A stretch of DNA of 53,979 nucleotides from an uncultured Gammaproteobacteria bacterium (GTDB lineage Bacteria; Pseudomonadota; Gammaproteobacteria; Pseudomonadales; Porticoccaceae): the NCBI GenBank assembly GCA_913060555.1, contig CAJXRS010000004.1:1-53979 (forward strand). Direction: 5' to 3'. Position numbers and translations under genes: made by a program. The notes under the pieces were generated by a model. The model had not been told where the DNA came from. It ran no database searches and worked only from the letters and a program-made list of their open reading frames with translations. Shown piece after piece: positions 1-7,852 of this stretch. Position 1 is the first letter of the stretch, and the number at the start of each line of letters is the position of its first letter.

Positions 1-154
1 CGCCGATCTCGGCGGCGACCGCCTGGCCTTCGTCGTCGAGCAGGTCACAGAGCATCACCTTGGCGCCACGTTGGGCAAACAGCCGCGCCTCGGCGGCCCC
101 CTGGCCGCGTGCGGCGCCGGTGATCAGGGCCACTTTACCGGTAAGATCGCTCAT
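1..154 (-). CDS. Short-chain dehydrogenase/reductase, N-terminal part only (cut by window edge)
   Basis: About 51 N-terminal residues of a classical NAD(P)-dependent SDR are visible; the rest lies beyond the left edge. The segment carries the Rossmann glycine motif TGAARGQG near residues 12-19 and an acidic residue after the second beta strand (CDLLDDEG) that usually favours NAD(H). The ATG is preceded on the minus strand by a strong AGGAGG ribosome site. The DNA is almost the same as the start of the next SDR at 271-1029, so the two are recent tandem duplicates. The substrate is unknown; alcohol or hydroxysteroid oxidation is the family norm. Confidence 0.85.
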   Translation of the reverse strand, partial: MSDLTGKVALITGAARGQGAAEARLFAQRGAKVMLCDLLDDEGQAVAAEIG

Positions 155-220
155 TGGGTGTTCCTCCTGTGTGTTGGGGTCTTGTGCGGTCCGGGTGAGC
201 CGGATCGAGAAGCATACAAA

Positions 221-250
221 CAATAAACCCGCCGAAGGGCGGGTTTATTG
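221..250 (-). terminator. Rho-independent terminator behind the SDR at 271-1029
   Basis: A perfect 13-bp stem (CAATAAACCCGCC paired with GGCGGGTTTATTG) closes a 4-base GAAG loop. On the minus strand the stem ends in a T-rich stretch. It lies just after the stop codon of the minus-strand SDR at 271-1029 and before the next SDR, so it probably separates the two duplicated genes into different transcripts. Confidence 0.85.
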
Positions 251-270
251 CAATTCGACTCCGCTTGGGT

Positions 271-1029
271 TCACCCCAAAGAAAAGCCTGCAGTCAGACC
301 GCCGTCGGCGATGAACTCAGATCCGGTCGAGTAGGAGGCGTCATCTGAGGCCAGATAGGCGGCCAGGGTGGCCATTTCCTCGGACTGGCCGATACGCCCC
401 AGCGGGATCTGCTTGAAGGCGTCAGCGGCTTGTTCCTCGCTGAGTCCGGTATCGTCGAGAATCTTGGTCTGTACACCGCCGGGATGCAGAGAGTTCACCC
501 GGATACCGTACTTGCCCAGCTCGAGGGCGGCGACCTTGGTCATGCCCCGGACCGCGAACTTGGTGGCGCAGTAGGCGGTGGCGCCATACATGCCGATCAG
601 GCCGTCGATCGAGGAGATATTGACGATCGAGCCGCCGCCGGCGGTTTTCATGGGCCCGACCACTTCGCGCATGCCCAGGAAGACGCCGACCTGGTTGACA
701 TTGATCACCTTCATGTAGTCGTCGAGGCTGGTGTCGCCAACTTCCTTGACCGTGGTGATGATGCCGGCATTGTTGATCAGCACATTGAGCTTGCCGAACT
801 TGTCCACCGTGGCCTGGACTACCTTTTTCCAGTCGCTTTCGCTGGTGACGTCGAGGCGCATGTAGGCGGCGTTGGCGCCGATCTCGGCGGCGACCGCCTG
901 GCCTTCGTCGTCGAGCAGGTCACAGAGCATGACCTTGGCGCCGCGTTGGGCGAACAGCCGCGCTTCCGCCGCGCCCTGGCCGCGTGCTGCACCCGTGATC
1001 AAGGCTACCTTTCCTTCCAAGCTGCTCAT
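271..1029 (-). CDS. Short-chain dehydrogenase/reductase (3-alpha/20-beta-hydroxysteroid dehydrogenase-like)
   Basis: This 252-residue protein is a full-length classical SDR catalysing NAD(P)-dependent oxidation or reduction of an alcohol/ketone. Visible motifs are TGAARGQG (about residues 12-19), NNAG (about 86-89), the catalytic serine in NISSIDG and the YCATK Tyr-Lys pair. The acidic CDLLDDEG stretch suggests NAD(H). The overall pattern, including the STGSEFIADGG end, resembles the FabG3/20-beta-hydroxysteroid dehydrogenase branch, but the substrate is not deducible. The start has a GGGGGA ribosome site upstream. It is a near-copy of the gene truncated at the left edge and is divergent from the SDR at 1370. 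Confidence 0.93.
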   Translation of the reverse strand: MSSLEGKVALITGAARGQGAAEARLFAQRGAKVMLCDLLDDEGQAVAAEIGANAAYMRLDVTSESDWKKVVQATVDKFGKLNVLINNAGIITTVKEVGDTSLDDYMKVINVNQVGVFLGMREVVGPMKTAGGGSIVNISSIDGLIGMYGATAYCATKFAVRGMTKVAALELGKYGIRVNSLHPGGVQTKILDDTGLSEEQAADAFKQIPLGRIGQSEEMATLAAYLASDDASYSTGSEFIADGGLTAGFSLG

Positions 1030-1061
1030 TGCTTTTCCCCCTGTCGATGATGATTAGTGGT

Positions 1062-1081
1062 TTGATGGTTGATGGTTGATG
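1062..1081. repeat. Heptanucleotide tandem repeat (TTGATGG, about three units)
   Basis: Three head-to-tail copies of TTGATGG, the last lacking its final G, lie about 35 bp upstream of the minus-strand SDR start, inside the divergent intergenic region 1030-1369. This 340-bp region separates two oppositely oriented SDR genes and must hold promoters for both. No convincing -35/-10 pair was found by eye. The repeat could be a slippage product or a binding site. Confidence 0.6.
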
Positions 1082-1317
1082 CGCCACCCGGACCCCTTTG
1101 GGGGTTGTCCGGAAATGCCGTCGAGGCGCGTCAATATAGAAGTTTTTGGGCCGAAAGGCGAACTCCCGGGTCGGGTTACCTGCCGGTAGAATGTGTACAA
1201 TCCAGGGTTATGCGAGGCACTGATTCCCATTACGTTGATGCAATATGGGATTGCCGAACGCGGATTGTTTGCCAACCATAGGGGCTGGATGTATTCGAAT
1301 TCGGCGGCGCATCCCGC

Positions 1318-1354
1318 CAATGCCAGCAACAATGCCAGTAACAAATGCCAGTAA
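1318..1354 (+). repeat. Three tandem 12-13 bp repeats (CAATGCCAGYAA) before an SDR gene
   Basis: Three consecutive units, CAATGCCAGCAA, CAATGCCAGTAA and CAAATGCCAGTAA, lie directly upstream of the AGAGGA ribosome site of the SDR that starts at 1370, so they would fall in or next to its 5' leader. They may be an operator, or a replication slippage array without function. Confidence 0.7.
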
Positions 1355-1369
1355 CAGAGGAGTGCAACC

Positions 1370-2149
1370 ATGGCGCGATTGAGCCAGCTCAGCCGCTCGG
1401 TGGCGGGCAAGGTGGTCCATGTCACCGGGGCCGCCAGTGGCATGGGACGGGCGACCGCGTACCTGTTCGGCGATGAGGGCGCCAAGGTCGCGGTCACCGA
1501 CCGCTTCGGTGAGGACGCCGAGCAGGTGGCCCAGGCGATTCGCGACGCCGGGGGTGAGGCCGAGGCCTGGGAGCTGGACGTCGCCGACCCCGACGCCATC
1601 GTCAATGTCACTCGCGCCATCGGTGACCGCTTCGGGGGTCTCGATATCCTGGTCAACAACGCCGGGGTCGGGGTGTTCTCCAAGATCGACGGCGACCGCT
1701 ACGAGGAAAAATGGAGCTGGGGCATGGATATTCTGCTCAATGGCCCCATGCGCCTGGTCCGCGCTTCCCTGCCCATGATTCGCGCATCCAGCCACGGGCG
1801 CATCATCAATATCGCCTCCACCGAGGGCCTCGGCGCCACCCAGGGGGCGAGTGCCTATACGGCGGCCAAGCACGGCGTGGTCGGTCTGACGCGCGCGCTC
1901 GCGGTGGAGCTGGGGCGCGAGGGCATCACCGTCAATTGCGTGTGCCCCGGACCCATCAACACCAAGCTCACCAGCTTTATCGACGACCAGGACAAGGCGA
2001 CCTTCGCCCGCCGCAGGGTCGCCCTGCAGCGCTACGGCGAACCCGAGGAGGTCGCCCACGCGACCCTGAATTTTGCCCTGCCCGCCGCATCTTTCATGAC
2101 CGGGACAACCTTGCAGGTCGACGGTGGCCTGTGGATCCGCAATGCCTGA
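1370..2149 (+). CDS. Short-chain dehydrogenase/reductase
   Basis: A 259-residue classical SDR. It carries TGAASGMG (about residues 19-26), NNAG (about 98-101), NIASTEG with the catalytic serine, YTAAK and a C-terminal MTGTTLQVDGG stretch. The AVTDRFGED segment after strand 2 begins with Asp, suggesting NAD(H). The ATG is preceded by AGAGGAG. It opens a plus-strand run of closely spaced genes (MBL hydrolase, zinc alcohol dehydrogenase, DUF2889 protein, second MBL protein, two dodecins) that is probably one operon. The substrate is unknown. A role in beta-oxidation-like or alicyclic alcohol steps is inferred from the neighbours only. Confidence 0.93.
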   Translation: MARLSQLSRSVAGKVVHVTGAASGMGRATAYLFGDEGAKVAVTDRFGEDAEQVAQAIRDAGGEAEAWELDVADPDAIVNVTRAIGDRFGGLDILVNNAGVGVFSKIDGDRYEEKWSWGMDILLNGPMRLVRASLPMIRASSHGRIINIASTEGLGATQGASAYTAAKHGVVGLTRALAVELGREGITVNCVCPGPINTKLTSFIDDQDKATFARRRVALQRYGEPEEVAHATLNFALPAASFMTGTTLQVDGGLWIRNA

Positions 2150-2162
2150 GGAGGAGTTTGCC

Positions 2163-3017
2163 ATGACCACCAGTTGGCAGATCGGCGATGTCCGGGTCAC
2201 CAAGATCGTCGAGGAGGATGCCCCGGTTCCCGGGCCCTTTGTCCTGCCGGACGCGCTGCCCGAAAGCCTGGGCGAAATTCCCTGGCTGGCGCCGAACTTC
2301 GTCACCGAGAAGGGTTGGCTCAAGATGTCGATCCACGCCCTGGTGATCGAGAGTCAGGGACTGCGCATCCTGGTGGATACCTGCGTCGGCAACGACAAGG
2401 AGCGCACCACCAAGGCCTGGTCGATGCGCTCGGGTCCGTTCCTGCGGGATCTCGCGGCGGCCGGGTTTGCCCGCGAAAGCATCGACTATGTAATCTGCAC
2501 GCACCTGCACGTGGATCATGTGGGCTGGAACACCATGCTGGTCGACGGCCACTGGGTGCCCACCTTCCCCAACGCCCGCTATCTGTTCGGCCGCACCGAA
2601 TGGGAGGCCTGGAACGCCGATCCCCAGGACGAGCACTTCGGTCCGGTGATGCAGGATTCGGTGACCCCGATCCTGGACGCCGGGCTCGCCGATCTGGTGG
2701 CGAGCGACCACCGTGTCAACGACCAAGTCTGGTTCGAGCCGACCCCTGGCCACACCAAGGGCCACATCAGCGTGAGGATTGCTTCGCGGGGTGCGGATGC
2801 CGTCATCACCGGCGACATGACCCACCATCCCTGCCAGTTCGCGCGCCCGGAGTGGCGCTGCTACGCCGACTACGACGCCGCGGCGGCGATCCAGACGCGG
2901 CGGGATTTCTACGCCCGCTATGCCGATACCGGGGTGCTGGTGATCGGCACGCATTTCTCGCCGCCCACCGCCGGCCATATCCTGCGCGACGGCGACAATT
3001 ACCGACTCGACTGCTGA
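2163..3017 (+). CDS. Metallo-beta-lactamase-fold hydrolase
   Basis: This 284-residue cytosolic protein has the dinuclear zinc signature THLHVDHVGW (HxHxDH), followed by PTPGHTKGH with a further metal His, ITGDMTHHP with the bridging Asp, and a late IGTHFSPP His. That is the full ligand set of the COG0491 group, which includes lactonases, thioesterases and other hydrolases. The start at 2163 is chosen because GGAGGAG lies just in front of it; a frame beginning at 2124 would overlap the upstream SDR. It lies between an SDR and a zinc alcohol dehydrogenase, so hydrolysis of a lactone or thioester intermediate is plausible but unproven. Confidence 0.88.
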   Translation: MTTSWQIGDVRVTKIVEEDAPVPGPFVLPDALPESLGEIPWLAPNFVTEKGWLKMSIHALVIESQGLRILVDTCVGNDKERTTKAWSMRSGPFLRDLAAAGFARESIDYVICTHLHVDHVGWNTMLVDGHWVPTFPNARYLFGRTEWEAWNADPQDEHFGPVMQDSVTPILDAGLADLVASDHRVNDQVWFEPTPGHTKGHISVRIASRGADAVITGDMTHHPCQFARPEWRCYADYDAAAAIQTRRDFYARYADTGVLVIGTHFSPPTAGHILRDGDNYRLDC

Positions 3018-3057
3018 AGATTTGCTTGGGATTTGCTTGGATAGGTGAGGACGGATC

Positions 3058-4074
3058 ATGAAGGCGACGCGTTTTATCGAAGTGGGGCAGCCCATCCAGT
3101 TGGTGGATCTCCCCGATCCTGAAGTCGGGCCCACCGAGGTGCTGGTGCGGATTTCCGGCGCCGGCGTCTGTCACTCCGATCTCCACGTCATCGACGGCGA
3201 AGTCGGTGTGCGTCAGAAGCCCATCACCCTGGGCCATGAAAACGCCGGCATCGTGGAGCGCGTCGGCAGCCTGGTCACCGAGGTCAAGCCCGGCGACGGC
3301 GTGGCGGTATTCGGCGCCTGGGGCTGCGGCGTCTGCGCGCTTTGCGAGCAGGGCGAGGAAAACCTCTGTCAGAAGCCGATTTATCCCGGCGTGATGGTCG
3401 ATGGCGGCTGGGCGGAAAAGTTGCTGGTGCCGCACCCGCGCAATCTGGTCAAGTTGAATGGCCTCGATCCGGTCATCGCCGCGCCCCTCACCGATGCCGC
3501 GCTGACGCCCTATCGCGCCGTGCGCAAGGCGCTGTCGCGGCTCGGTCCGGGCCGTACGCTCGCCATCATCGGGGTGGGCGGATTGGGCCACATGGCGTTG
3601 CAGATCGCGCGCGCCCTGACGCCCGCGACCCAGCTCATCGCGATCGATGTCAGCGACGCAAAGCTCGCCATGGCCAAAGAATTGGGCGCGGACCACTGCA
3701 TCAACGCACAAACGGAGGTCGGAGCGGCGGTGAAAGCGGCCACCGGCGGCGCGGGCGCCGATGCGGTGATCGACTTCGTCGGCAATGACGCCACCCTCGC
3801 CAACGCGGTCGCCAGCGTCGCCATCGCCGGCAAGCTGGTGGTGGTGGGCATAGCCGGCGGTACGCTGCCGTTTTCGTTCTGGAAAATTCCGCTCGAATGC
3901 GAGGTTACCACCAGCATCTGGGGCAACCGGCGGGAACTGAAGGATGTGCTGGAACTGGCCCGGCGCGGTCTCATCGCTCCGCACATCGAGCGTCAGCCGC
4001 TGTCGGCCATCAACGAGGTGATCGCCCGCCTCCACGCCGGCGACGTGCGCGGCCGCGTGGTGCTCACGCCGTGA
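3058..4074 (+). CDS. Zinc-dependent alcohol dehydrogenase (MDR family)
   Basis: A 338-residue medium-chain dehydrogenase. Catalytic zinc ligands are visible at Cys38 (GVCHSD) and His60-Glu61 (GHE). The four structural zinc cysteines are Cys90, Cys93, Cys96 and Cys104. The nucleotide-binding GVGGLG motif is near residue 175, and the IDVSD segment suggests NAD(H). The pattern resembles NAD-dependent secondary/(R)-alcohol dehydrogenases of actinobacteria. It probably oxidises an alcohol produced by a monooxygenase or reduces a ketone. It is co-directional and tightly spaced with its neighbours. The exact substrate cannot be told. Confidence 0.92.
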   Translation: MKATRFIEVGQPIQLVDLPDPEVGPTEVLVRISGAGVCHSDLHVIDGEVGVRQKPITLGHENAGIVERVGSLVTEVKPGDGVAVFGAWGCGVCALCEQGEENLCQKPIYPGVMVDGGWAEKLLVPHPRNLVKLNGLDPVIAAPLTDAALTPYRAVRKALSRLGPGRTLAIIGVGGLGHMALQIARALTPATQLIAIDVSDAKLAMAKELGADHCINAQTEVGAAVKAATGGAGADAVIDFVGNDATLANAVASVAIAGKLVVVGIAGGTLPFSFWKIPLECEVTTSIWGNRRELKDVLELARRGLIAPHIERQPLSAINEVIARLHAGDVRGRVVLTP

Positions 4075-4114
4075 CCGACTCCCGCCACCGCGCAGCAAGT
4101 GAGGAGGATTAGCC

Positions 4115-4729
4115 ATGCCATTGTCCGCGCCCAAGGCGCGCCGTCATCTGCACACCCGCACCATCCAGCTGGAAGGCTATTTTCGCGACGATGGCCTATT
4201 CGACATCGAGGCCCATATCGTCGATCGCAAGACCTACAGCTACGACAGCCGTTGGCGTGGGATCGTCGCCGCGGGTCATCCGGTGCACGACATGTGGCTG
4301 CGGCTGTCGGTGGACGGGGATCTGGTGGTCCGCGAGGTGGACGCCGCCATGGACGTCCAGCCCTACACCATGTGCTCGGACATTCTCGGTAATTTCCAGC
4401 GCCTGGTCGGGCTGCAGGTGGGTGCCGGCTGGAACCGCAAGGTGCGCGAGCGGGTCGGCGGCGTCGAGGGCTGCACCCACATTGCCGAGCTGCTGGGGCC
4501 GATTGCCACCGTGACCTTCCAGACCCTGGCCGGCGACTATCCGCGCGAGTTGATGGGCAAGCCGCCACGCGAGCGTGGACTGGATTCCGCAGCACAGGAC
4601 GACGGCGCCCTGTTCATGATCAATGGCTGCCACACCTGGCGCAGCGACGGCCCCGTGGTGCGCCAGGACTACCCCGGTCATTACACCGGCGAAGATCGCG
4701 TGAGAATCGTCGGCGAGACCGATTCCTGA
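4115..4729 (+). CDS. DUF2889 family protein
   Basis: This 204-residue protein shows the features I associate with DUF2889: RHLHTRTIQLEGYFRDDGLF near the N-terminus, then DIEAHIVDRKTYSY, HDMWLRL and a conserved central region with MCSDILGNFQRLVG. There is no signal peptide or membrane segment. The function is unknown. In my knowledge of the family such genes tend to lie in catabolic clusters for aromatic or alicyclic compounds, which fits this setting. The GAGGAG ribosome site and short spacing place it in the same run as the alcohol dehydrogenase before it and the MBL protein after it. Confidence 0.8.
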   Translation: MPLSAPKARRHLHTRTIQLEGYFRDDGLFDIEAHIVDRKTYSYDSRWRGIVAAGHPVHDMWLRLSVDGDLVVREVDAAMDVQPYTMCSDILGNFQRLVGLQVGAGWNRKVRERVGGVEGCTHIAELLGPIATVTFQTLAGDYPRELMGKPPRERGLDSAAQDDGALFMINGCHTWRSDGPVVRQDYPGHYTGEDRVRIVGETDS

Positions 4730-4748
4730 TGGGTGTCGGGGAGGCGTC

Positions 4749-5789
4749 ATGAGCGGCGAACTGGGCGTCAAGCAGTACGGCCGCGTGGTGCGCATTCCCT
4801 CGCCCACGGGGTTCAGCGTCGGCGACATCAACAGCTACGTCATCCTGCCGCCGGAGGGCTCCGAGCAACTGGTGCTGATCGATACCGGGGTCGGTAGCCA
4901 AACCGCCTGGGATGCCCTGCAAGCCGGGCTGGGCCAGTTCGGTTATCGCGTCGAGGATATCCGCCTGCTGTTGCTCACCCACGGCCATACCGATCATTTC
5001 GGTCAGGCGACGCGCATCCGCGAGGTCTCCGGCTGCGAAGTCTGGGGTCATGAGGCGATCGACATGACGGTGTCCCGTTACCTGCCTTCGGCCGAGGACG
5101 AGGCGCGCGAGCGCGTCTTTCTGCGCCGGCTCGGTCTCGACGATGCGCTGTACGACAAGGCCTATGCGTACCGCTCCTACATTGCCGATGTCTACACACC
5201 TTGCGAGCCCGATCGCCTGCTGGCGGACGGCGACCGTATTGCCGTCGAGGACTTCGAGCTGGAGACCATCCACACGCCGGGTCACTGCCCCGAAGAGGTG
5301 GTCTACTGGCAGCCCGACAGCCGTCAGATGTTCTCCGGCGATCACCTGCTGCCCGACATCACGCCGGTGTGCCTGTTGCACATTCCCGCGACGCCCGATG
5401 GCGTGCGCACCCATGCGCTCACCCAGTATTACCAGTCGGCGGACAAGATACTGCCGCTGGACGTGCGCACGGTTTACCCCAGCCACGGCGACGTGTTTCG
5501 CGATCATCGCGAGTTGATCGCGGGCTACAAGTTGTCCACCGACCGACGGCTGTTGAAAATCGCGCGCATATTGGAGCAGCACGGCGCGCTCACCCCGCTT
5601 GAAGTGGGGCAGTATCTGTTTCCCAAAGCCTGGGAAGCTCAGCTCTATGCGGTGATCTCCGAGGTGATGGGGCATCTCGACATGCTGCTCGATTACGCCA
5701 TGGTGGAGACCGAAGAGCGCGGCGAGTTGCTCCGCTATCGCCTGTTGCGGGTACCCGGGCCGGGCGAAATTTTCGGCGCGGCGGCCTAG
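4749..5789 (+). CDS. Metallo-beta-lactamase-fold hydrolase with C-terminal helical extension (LACTB2-like layout)
   Basis: A 346-residue protein with an MBL core (about residues 15-245) and a C-terminal extension of about 100 residues that looks winged-helix-like, as in LACTB2/GloB-related proteins. Metal ligands are THGHTDHFG (HxHxDH), TPGHCPEE, SGDHLLPDI and YPSHGD. It is not closely related to the other MBL protein at 2163. Possible roles are thioester or lactone hydrolysis. It follows the DUF2889 gene by about 20 bp and precedes the dodecin pair, so it is probably co-transcribed with them. Confidence 0.87.
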   Translation: MSGELGVKQYGRVVRIPSPTGFSVGDINSYVILPPEGSEQLVLIDTGVGSQTAWDALQAGLGQFGYRVEDIRLLLLTHGHTDHFGQATRIREVSGCEVWGHEAIDMTVSRYLPSAEDEARERVFLRRLGLDDALYDKAYAYRSYIADVYTPCEPDRLLADGDRIAVEDFELETIHTPGHCPEEVVYWQPDSRQMFSGDHLLPDITPVCLLHIPATPDGVRTHALTQYYQSADKILPLDVRTVYPSHGDVFRDHRELIAGYKLSTDRRLLKIARILEQHGALTPLEVGQYLFPKAWEAQLYAVISEVMGHLDMLLDYAMVETEERGELLRYRLLRVPGPGEIFGAAA

Positions 5790-5813
5790 GCCCGTCCATA
5801 TCAGGACATGACC

Positions 5814-6038
5814 ATGCTGAAACATACCAAATCCAACGAGCTCATCGGCACCTCGCCACGCGCGTTCGAGGATGCCTTGCAGGCGATTCTCACCCGCGCC
5901 AACCAAACGCTGCGCGGCGTGCGACGCCTCGATGTGATTGCCAAGGAAATCGAGGTGAATGCCGCTGGCGAACTGACCTACCGGGTGCGTGCCCGGTTGT
6001 GTTTCGACGTCACGCCACCCGACGAACTGCATCTATGA
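5814..6038 (+). CDS. Dodecin-family protein, first of a tandem pair
   Basis: This 74-residue protein matches the dodecin fold by length and pattern: IGTSPRAFEDALQAILTRANQTLRG followed by two beta strands (RLDVIAKEIEV and YRVRARLCFDV). Dodecins assemble into dodecamers that store flavin or CoA. The tryptophan that normally stacks on flavin just after the helix (LRxxxW type) is absent here; the stretch reads LRGVRRLDV. Start 5814 is preferred over the ATG at 5808 because the CAGGA ribosome site is then about 7 bp away. The second dodecin follows 22 bp downstream. Confidence 0.72.
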   Translation: MLKHTKSNELIGTSPRAFEDALQAILTRANQTLRGVRRLDVIAKEIEVNAAGELTYRVRARLCFDVTPPDELHL

Positions 6039-6060
6039 TTTCCGTGGGGAGAAGATCGCC

Positions 6061-6264
6061 ATGACTGTGTCCAGTATTTCGACCCTTACCGCCAGCTCGC
6101 CGGAGGGCTGGCAGGATGCCGTCACGCGCGGCATCGCGCGGGCCCGCAAGACCCTGCGCGGCATTCACAAGGTCGAGGTGATTGCCGAGCGCGCGCTGGT
6201 CGAGCGCGGCGAAATAAAAAGTTACGAAGTCGAGCTCAAGATTCTGTTCGCGCTCGATGACTGA
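6061..6264 (+). CDS. Dodecin-family protein, second of a tandem pair
   Basis: A 67-residue dodecin-like protein: LTASSPEGWQDAVTRGIARARKTLRG, then IHKVEVIAERALV and YEVELKILFALDD. It aligns with the preceding gene along its whole length but is clearly diverged. It also lacks the usual flavin-stacking tryptophan, with IHKVEV in its place. The start at 6061 has GGGGAGAAG upstream. Tandem dodecins suggest either a hetero-oligomer or subfunctionalised flavin/CoA buffers serving the flavoenzyme-rich region. That is inference; no function has been shown for Trp-less members here. Confidence 0.78.
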   Translation: MTVSSISTLTASSPEGWQDAVTRGIARARKTLRGIHKVEVIAERALVERGEIKSYEVELKILFALDD

Positions 6265-6280
6265 CGGTTTGTCGAGCGCA

Positions 6281-6307
6281 GGATGCGCGCCGTTGCGGCG
6301 CGCATCC
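6281..6307 (+). terminator. Hairpin at the end of the 1.4-6.3 kb gene run
   Basis: A perfect 11-bp stem, GGATGCGCGCC with GGCGCGCATCC, closes a 5-base loop about 16 bp after the second dodecin stop. The 3' flank (ATAAATTAG) is AT-rich but not a T tract, so it may be a weak intrinsic terminator or an mRNA-end stabilising hairpin. Confidence 0.6.
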
Positions 6308-6316
6308 ATAAATTAG

Positions 6317-6428
6317 CAGCTGGTTGAAAAACGGCGCGCAGCGACCGAGACATATCAAATAGATAGGCGAGGGAGCGAGCACCGCGCAACGAAGCAGATG
6401 GCTGCCGCAGCAGTTTTTCAACAAGCTG
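6317..6428. mobile_element. MITE-like element with about 16-bp terminal inverted repeats
   Basis: The ends CAGCTGGTTGAAAAAC (6317-6332) and GTTTTTCAACAAGCTG (6413-6428) are inverted repeats with one mismatch, enclosing about 80 bp without coding potential. Small elements with ends of the GTTTTTCAAC type are, as I recall, scattered through many proteobacterial genomes and probably moved by transposases in trans. No target duplication could be assigned by eye. It lies between the dodecin terminator and the amidohydrolase ribosome site. Confidence 0.65.
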
Positions 6429-6461
6429 TCAGAGGCCCGCAGGGCCCGGGGGGAGGAAGTC

Positions 6462-7829
6462 ATGGCGCAGGCCACCGTGTTTGCCAACGCGCGTCTGATC
6501 GACGGGCTGAGCGCCAGCGCGCGCACCGGCGTGTCGATCCTGGTCGAGGGCGAACGCATCCGCCAGGTGTCCGAAAAGCCCATCGCGGCAACGGGCGCAA
6601 AAGTGGTGGACCTCGCCGGCAAGACCGTGCTGCCGGGCCTGATCGACACCCACATTCACACCGTGATGATGGACGCCGAGTGCTTCCCGCTGTTTCTCGC
6701 CGCCGGTGTCACCACCGCGCGCGATGTGGGCGGGCGGCTCGATCTGGTATTGCAGAACCGCGCCGATCTGAATTCCGGGAAGAAGCTCGGACCGCGGTTG
6801 TTTGTCTGCGGGCCGCTGCTCGACGGCCCCGGCGCCAGCTTCGAAAATCCCGGTTTCACCATCATGCTCGACCGCGTGCAGTCGGTGGCTGCCGTGCCGG
6901 ACAAGATCGGCAGCCTGCTCGCCGCCGGTGTCGACGGCATCAAATGCTATTTCACCATGACCGCCGATATCGTCCGCGAGGTGATCCGCTTCGTCGACAA
7001 GCGTGTGCCGATCACCGGGCATCTGGGTTACTGCTCGTCCATGGACGCGATCGACGCCGGCATCGACGGCCTCGAACATGTGTGGATTTCGCCCTACAAC
7101 GACATCTGCGCGCTCGACATGCGTTTCGGCAATGACGCCTCGATGATGAAAAAGGAATTCTGGACCCGGACCCTGGCGGGCTGGGAGGCGGCCGATCTGA
7201 ACGGCGAACGGGCGCGCCAATGGATCGCCGCCATGGTCGAGCAACAGGTGCATATGGGCACCACCCTCGACCTGCTGTGGACCGCGAAAGCCGGCGCCGC
7301 CGCCTGCCTGCAGGATGCGGATCGCAAACTGATCCCGCCCGCCGCGCTCGCCCGTCAGGCGAAGATGAAAAAATTCCTCGGCGATCGCCCCGACTGGGAC
7401 ATCCATCCCGGCTTCTATGACGTCGGCGAAGGCGGCAAGGCGCTGGAGAAGCACCAGGAATTGGTGCGCCTGCTGCACAGCTCCGGCGGCCGCGTCGTCG
7501 GCGGCACCGACTGCGGAGCGCTCGCCTATCCGCCGCCGGGTTTTGCATTGCTGCGGGAAATCGAGCTGCTCGCGGAAGCCATCGGCAACATGGCGGCGCT
7601 GCAGGCGGTGACCAGTGTCGCCGCGAATTATCTGCGTGCCGGCCAGGACATCGGCGCCATCGCGCCCGGGCGCTATGCGGATTTCCTGGTCGTCGCCGGC
7701 GATCCGCTGCGCGATGTGCGCGAACTGCGCACTTTGGAAACCACTTATCGCGGCGGTGTCGCTCACGATCCGCAGGCGCTGATCCGCAACGCGCCGCAGC
7801 ATCAACCGGCCGGCCTGCATACCCACTGA
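6462..7829 (+). CDS. Amidohydrolase superfamily protein (imidazolonepropionase/prolidase-like subgroup)
   Basis: A 455-residue TIM-barrel metal hydrolase. It begins with a composite beta domain (VFANARLIDG), then GLIDTHIH (HxH metal ligands, about residues 63-66), the GIKCYF lysine that is normally carboxylated, GHLGY and LEHVW histidines, and GGTDCGA with the catalytic Asp. The C-terminal GAIAPGRYADFLVV is typical of this superfamily. It hydrolyses a cyclic amide, lactam or ester; the substrate is unknown. The ribosome site is GGGGGAGGAAG. The next gene, an SDR, follows by about 25 bp, suggesting co-transcription. Confidence 0.9.
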   Translation: MAQATVFANARLIDGLSASARTGVSILVEGERIRQVSEKPIAATGAKVVDLAGKTVLPGLIDTHIHTVMMDAECFPLFLAAGVTTARDVGGRLDLVLQNRADLNSGKKLGPRLFVCGPLLDGPGASFENPGFTIMLDRVQSVAAVPDKIGSLLAAGVDGIKCYFTMTADIVREVIRFVDKRVPITGHLGYCSSMDAIDAGIDGLEHVWISPYNDICALDMRFGNDASMMKKEFWTRTLAGWEAADLNGERARQWIAAMVEQQVHMGTTLDLLWTAKAGAAACLQDADRKLIPPAALARQAKMKKFLGDRPDWDIHPGFYDVGEGGKALEKHQELVRLLHSSGGRVVGGTDCGALAYPPPGFALLREIELLAEAIGNMAALQAVTSVAANYLRAGQDIGAIAPGRYADFLVVAGDPLRDVRELRTLETTYRGGVAHDPQALIRNAPQHQPAGLHTH

Positions 7830-7852
7830 CAACGCACGCATTGGAGAACGAC

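Noticed and set aside
4620-6032. Minus-strand open frame of about 470 codons
   Set aside because: It covers the MBL protein and the first dodecin in antisense and has no family features.
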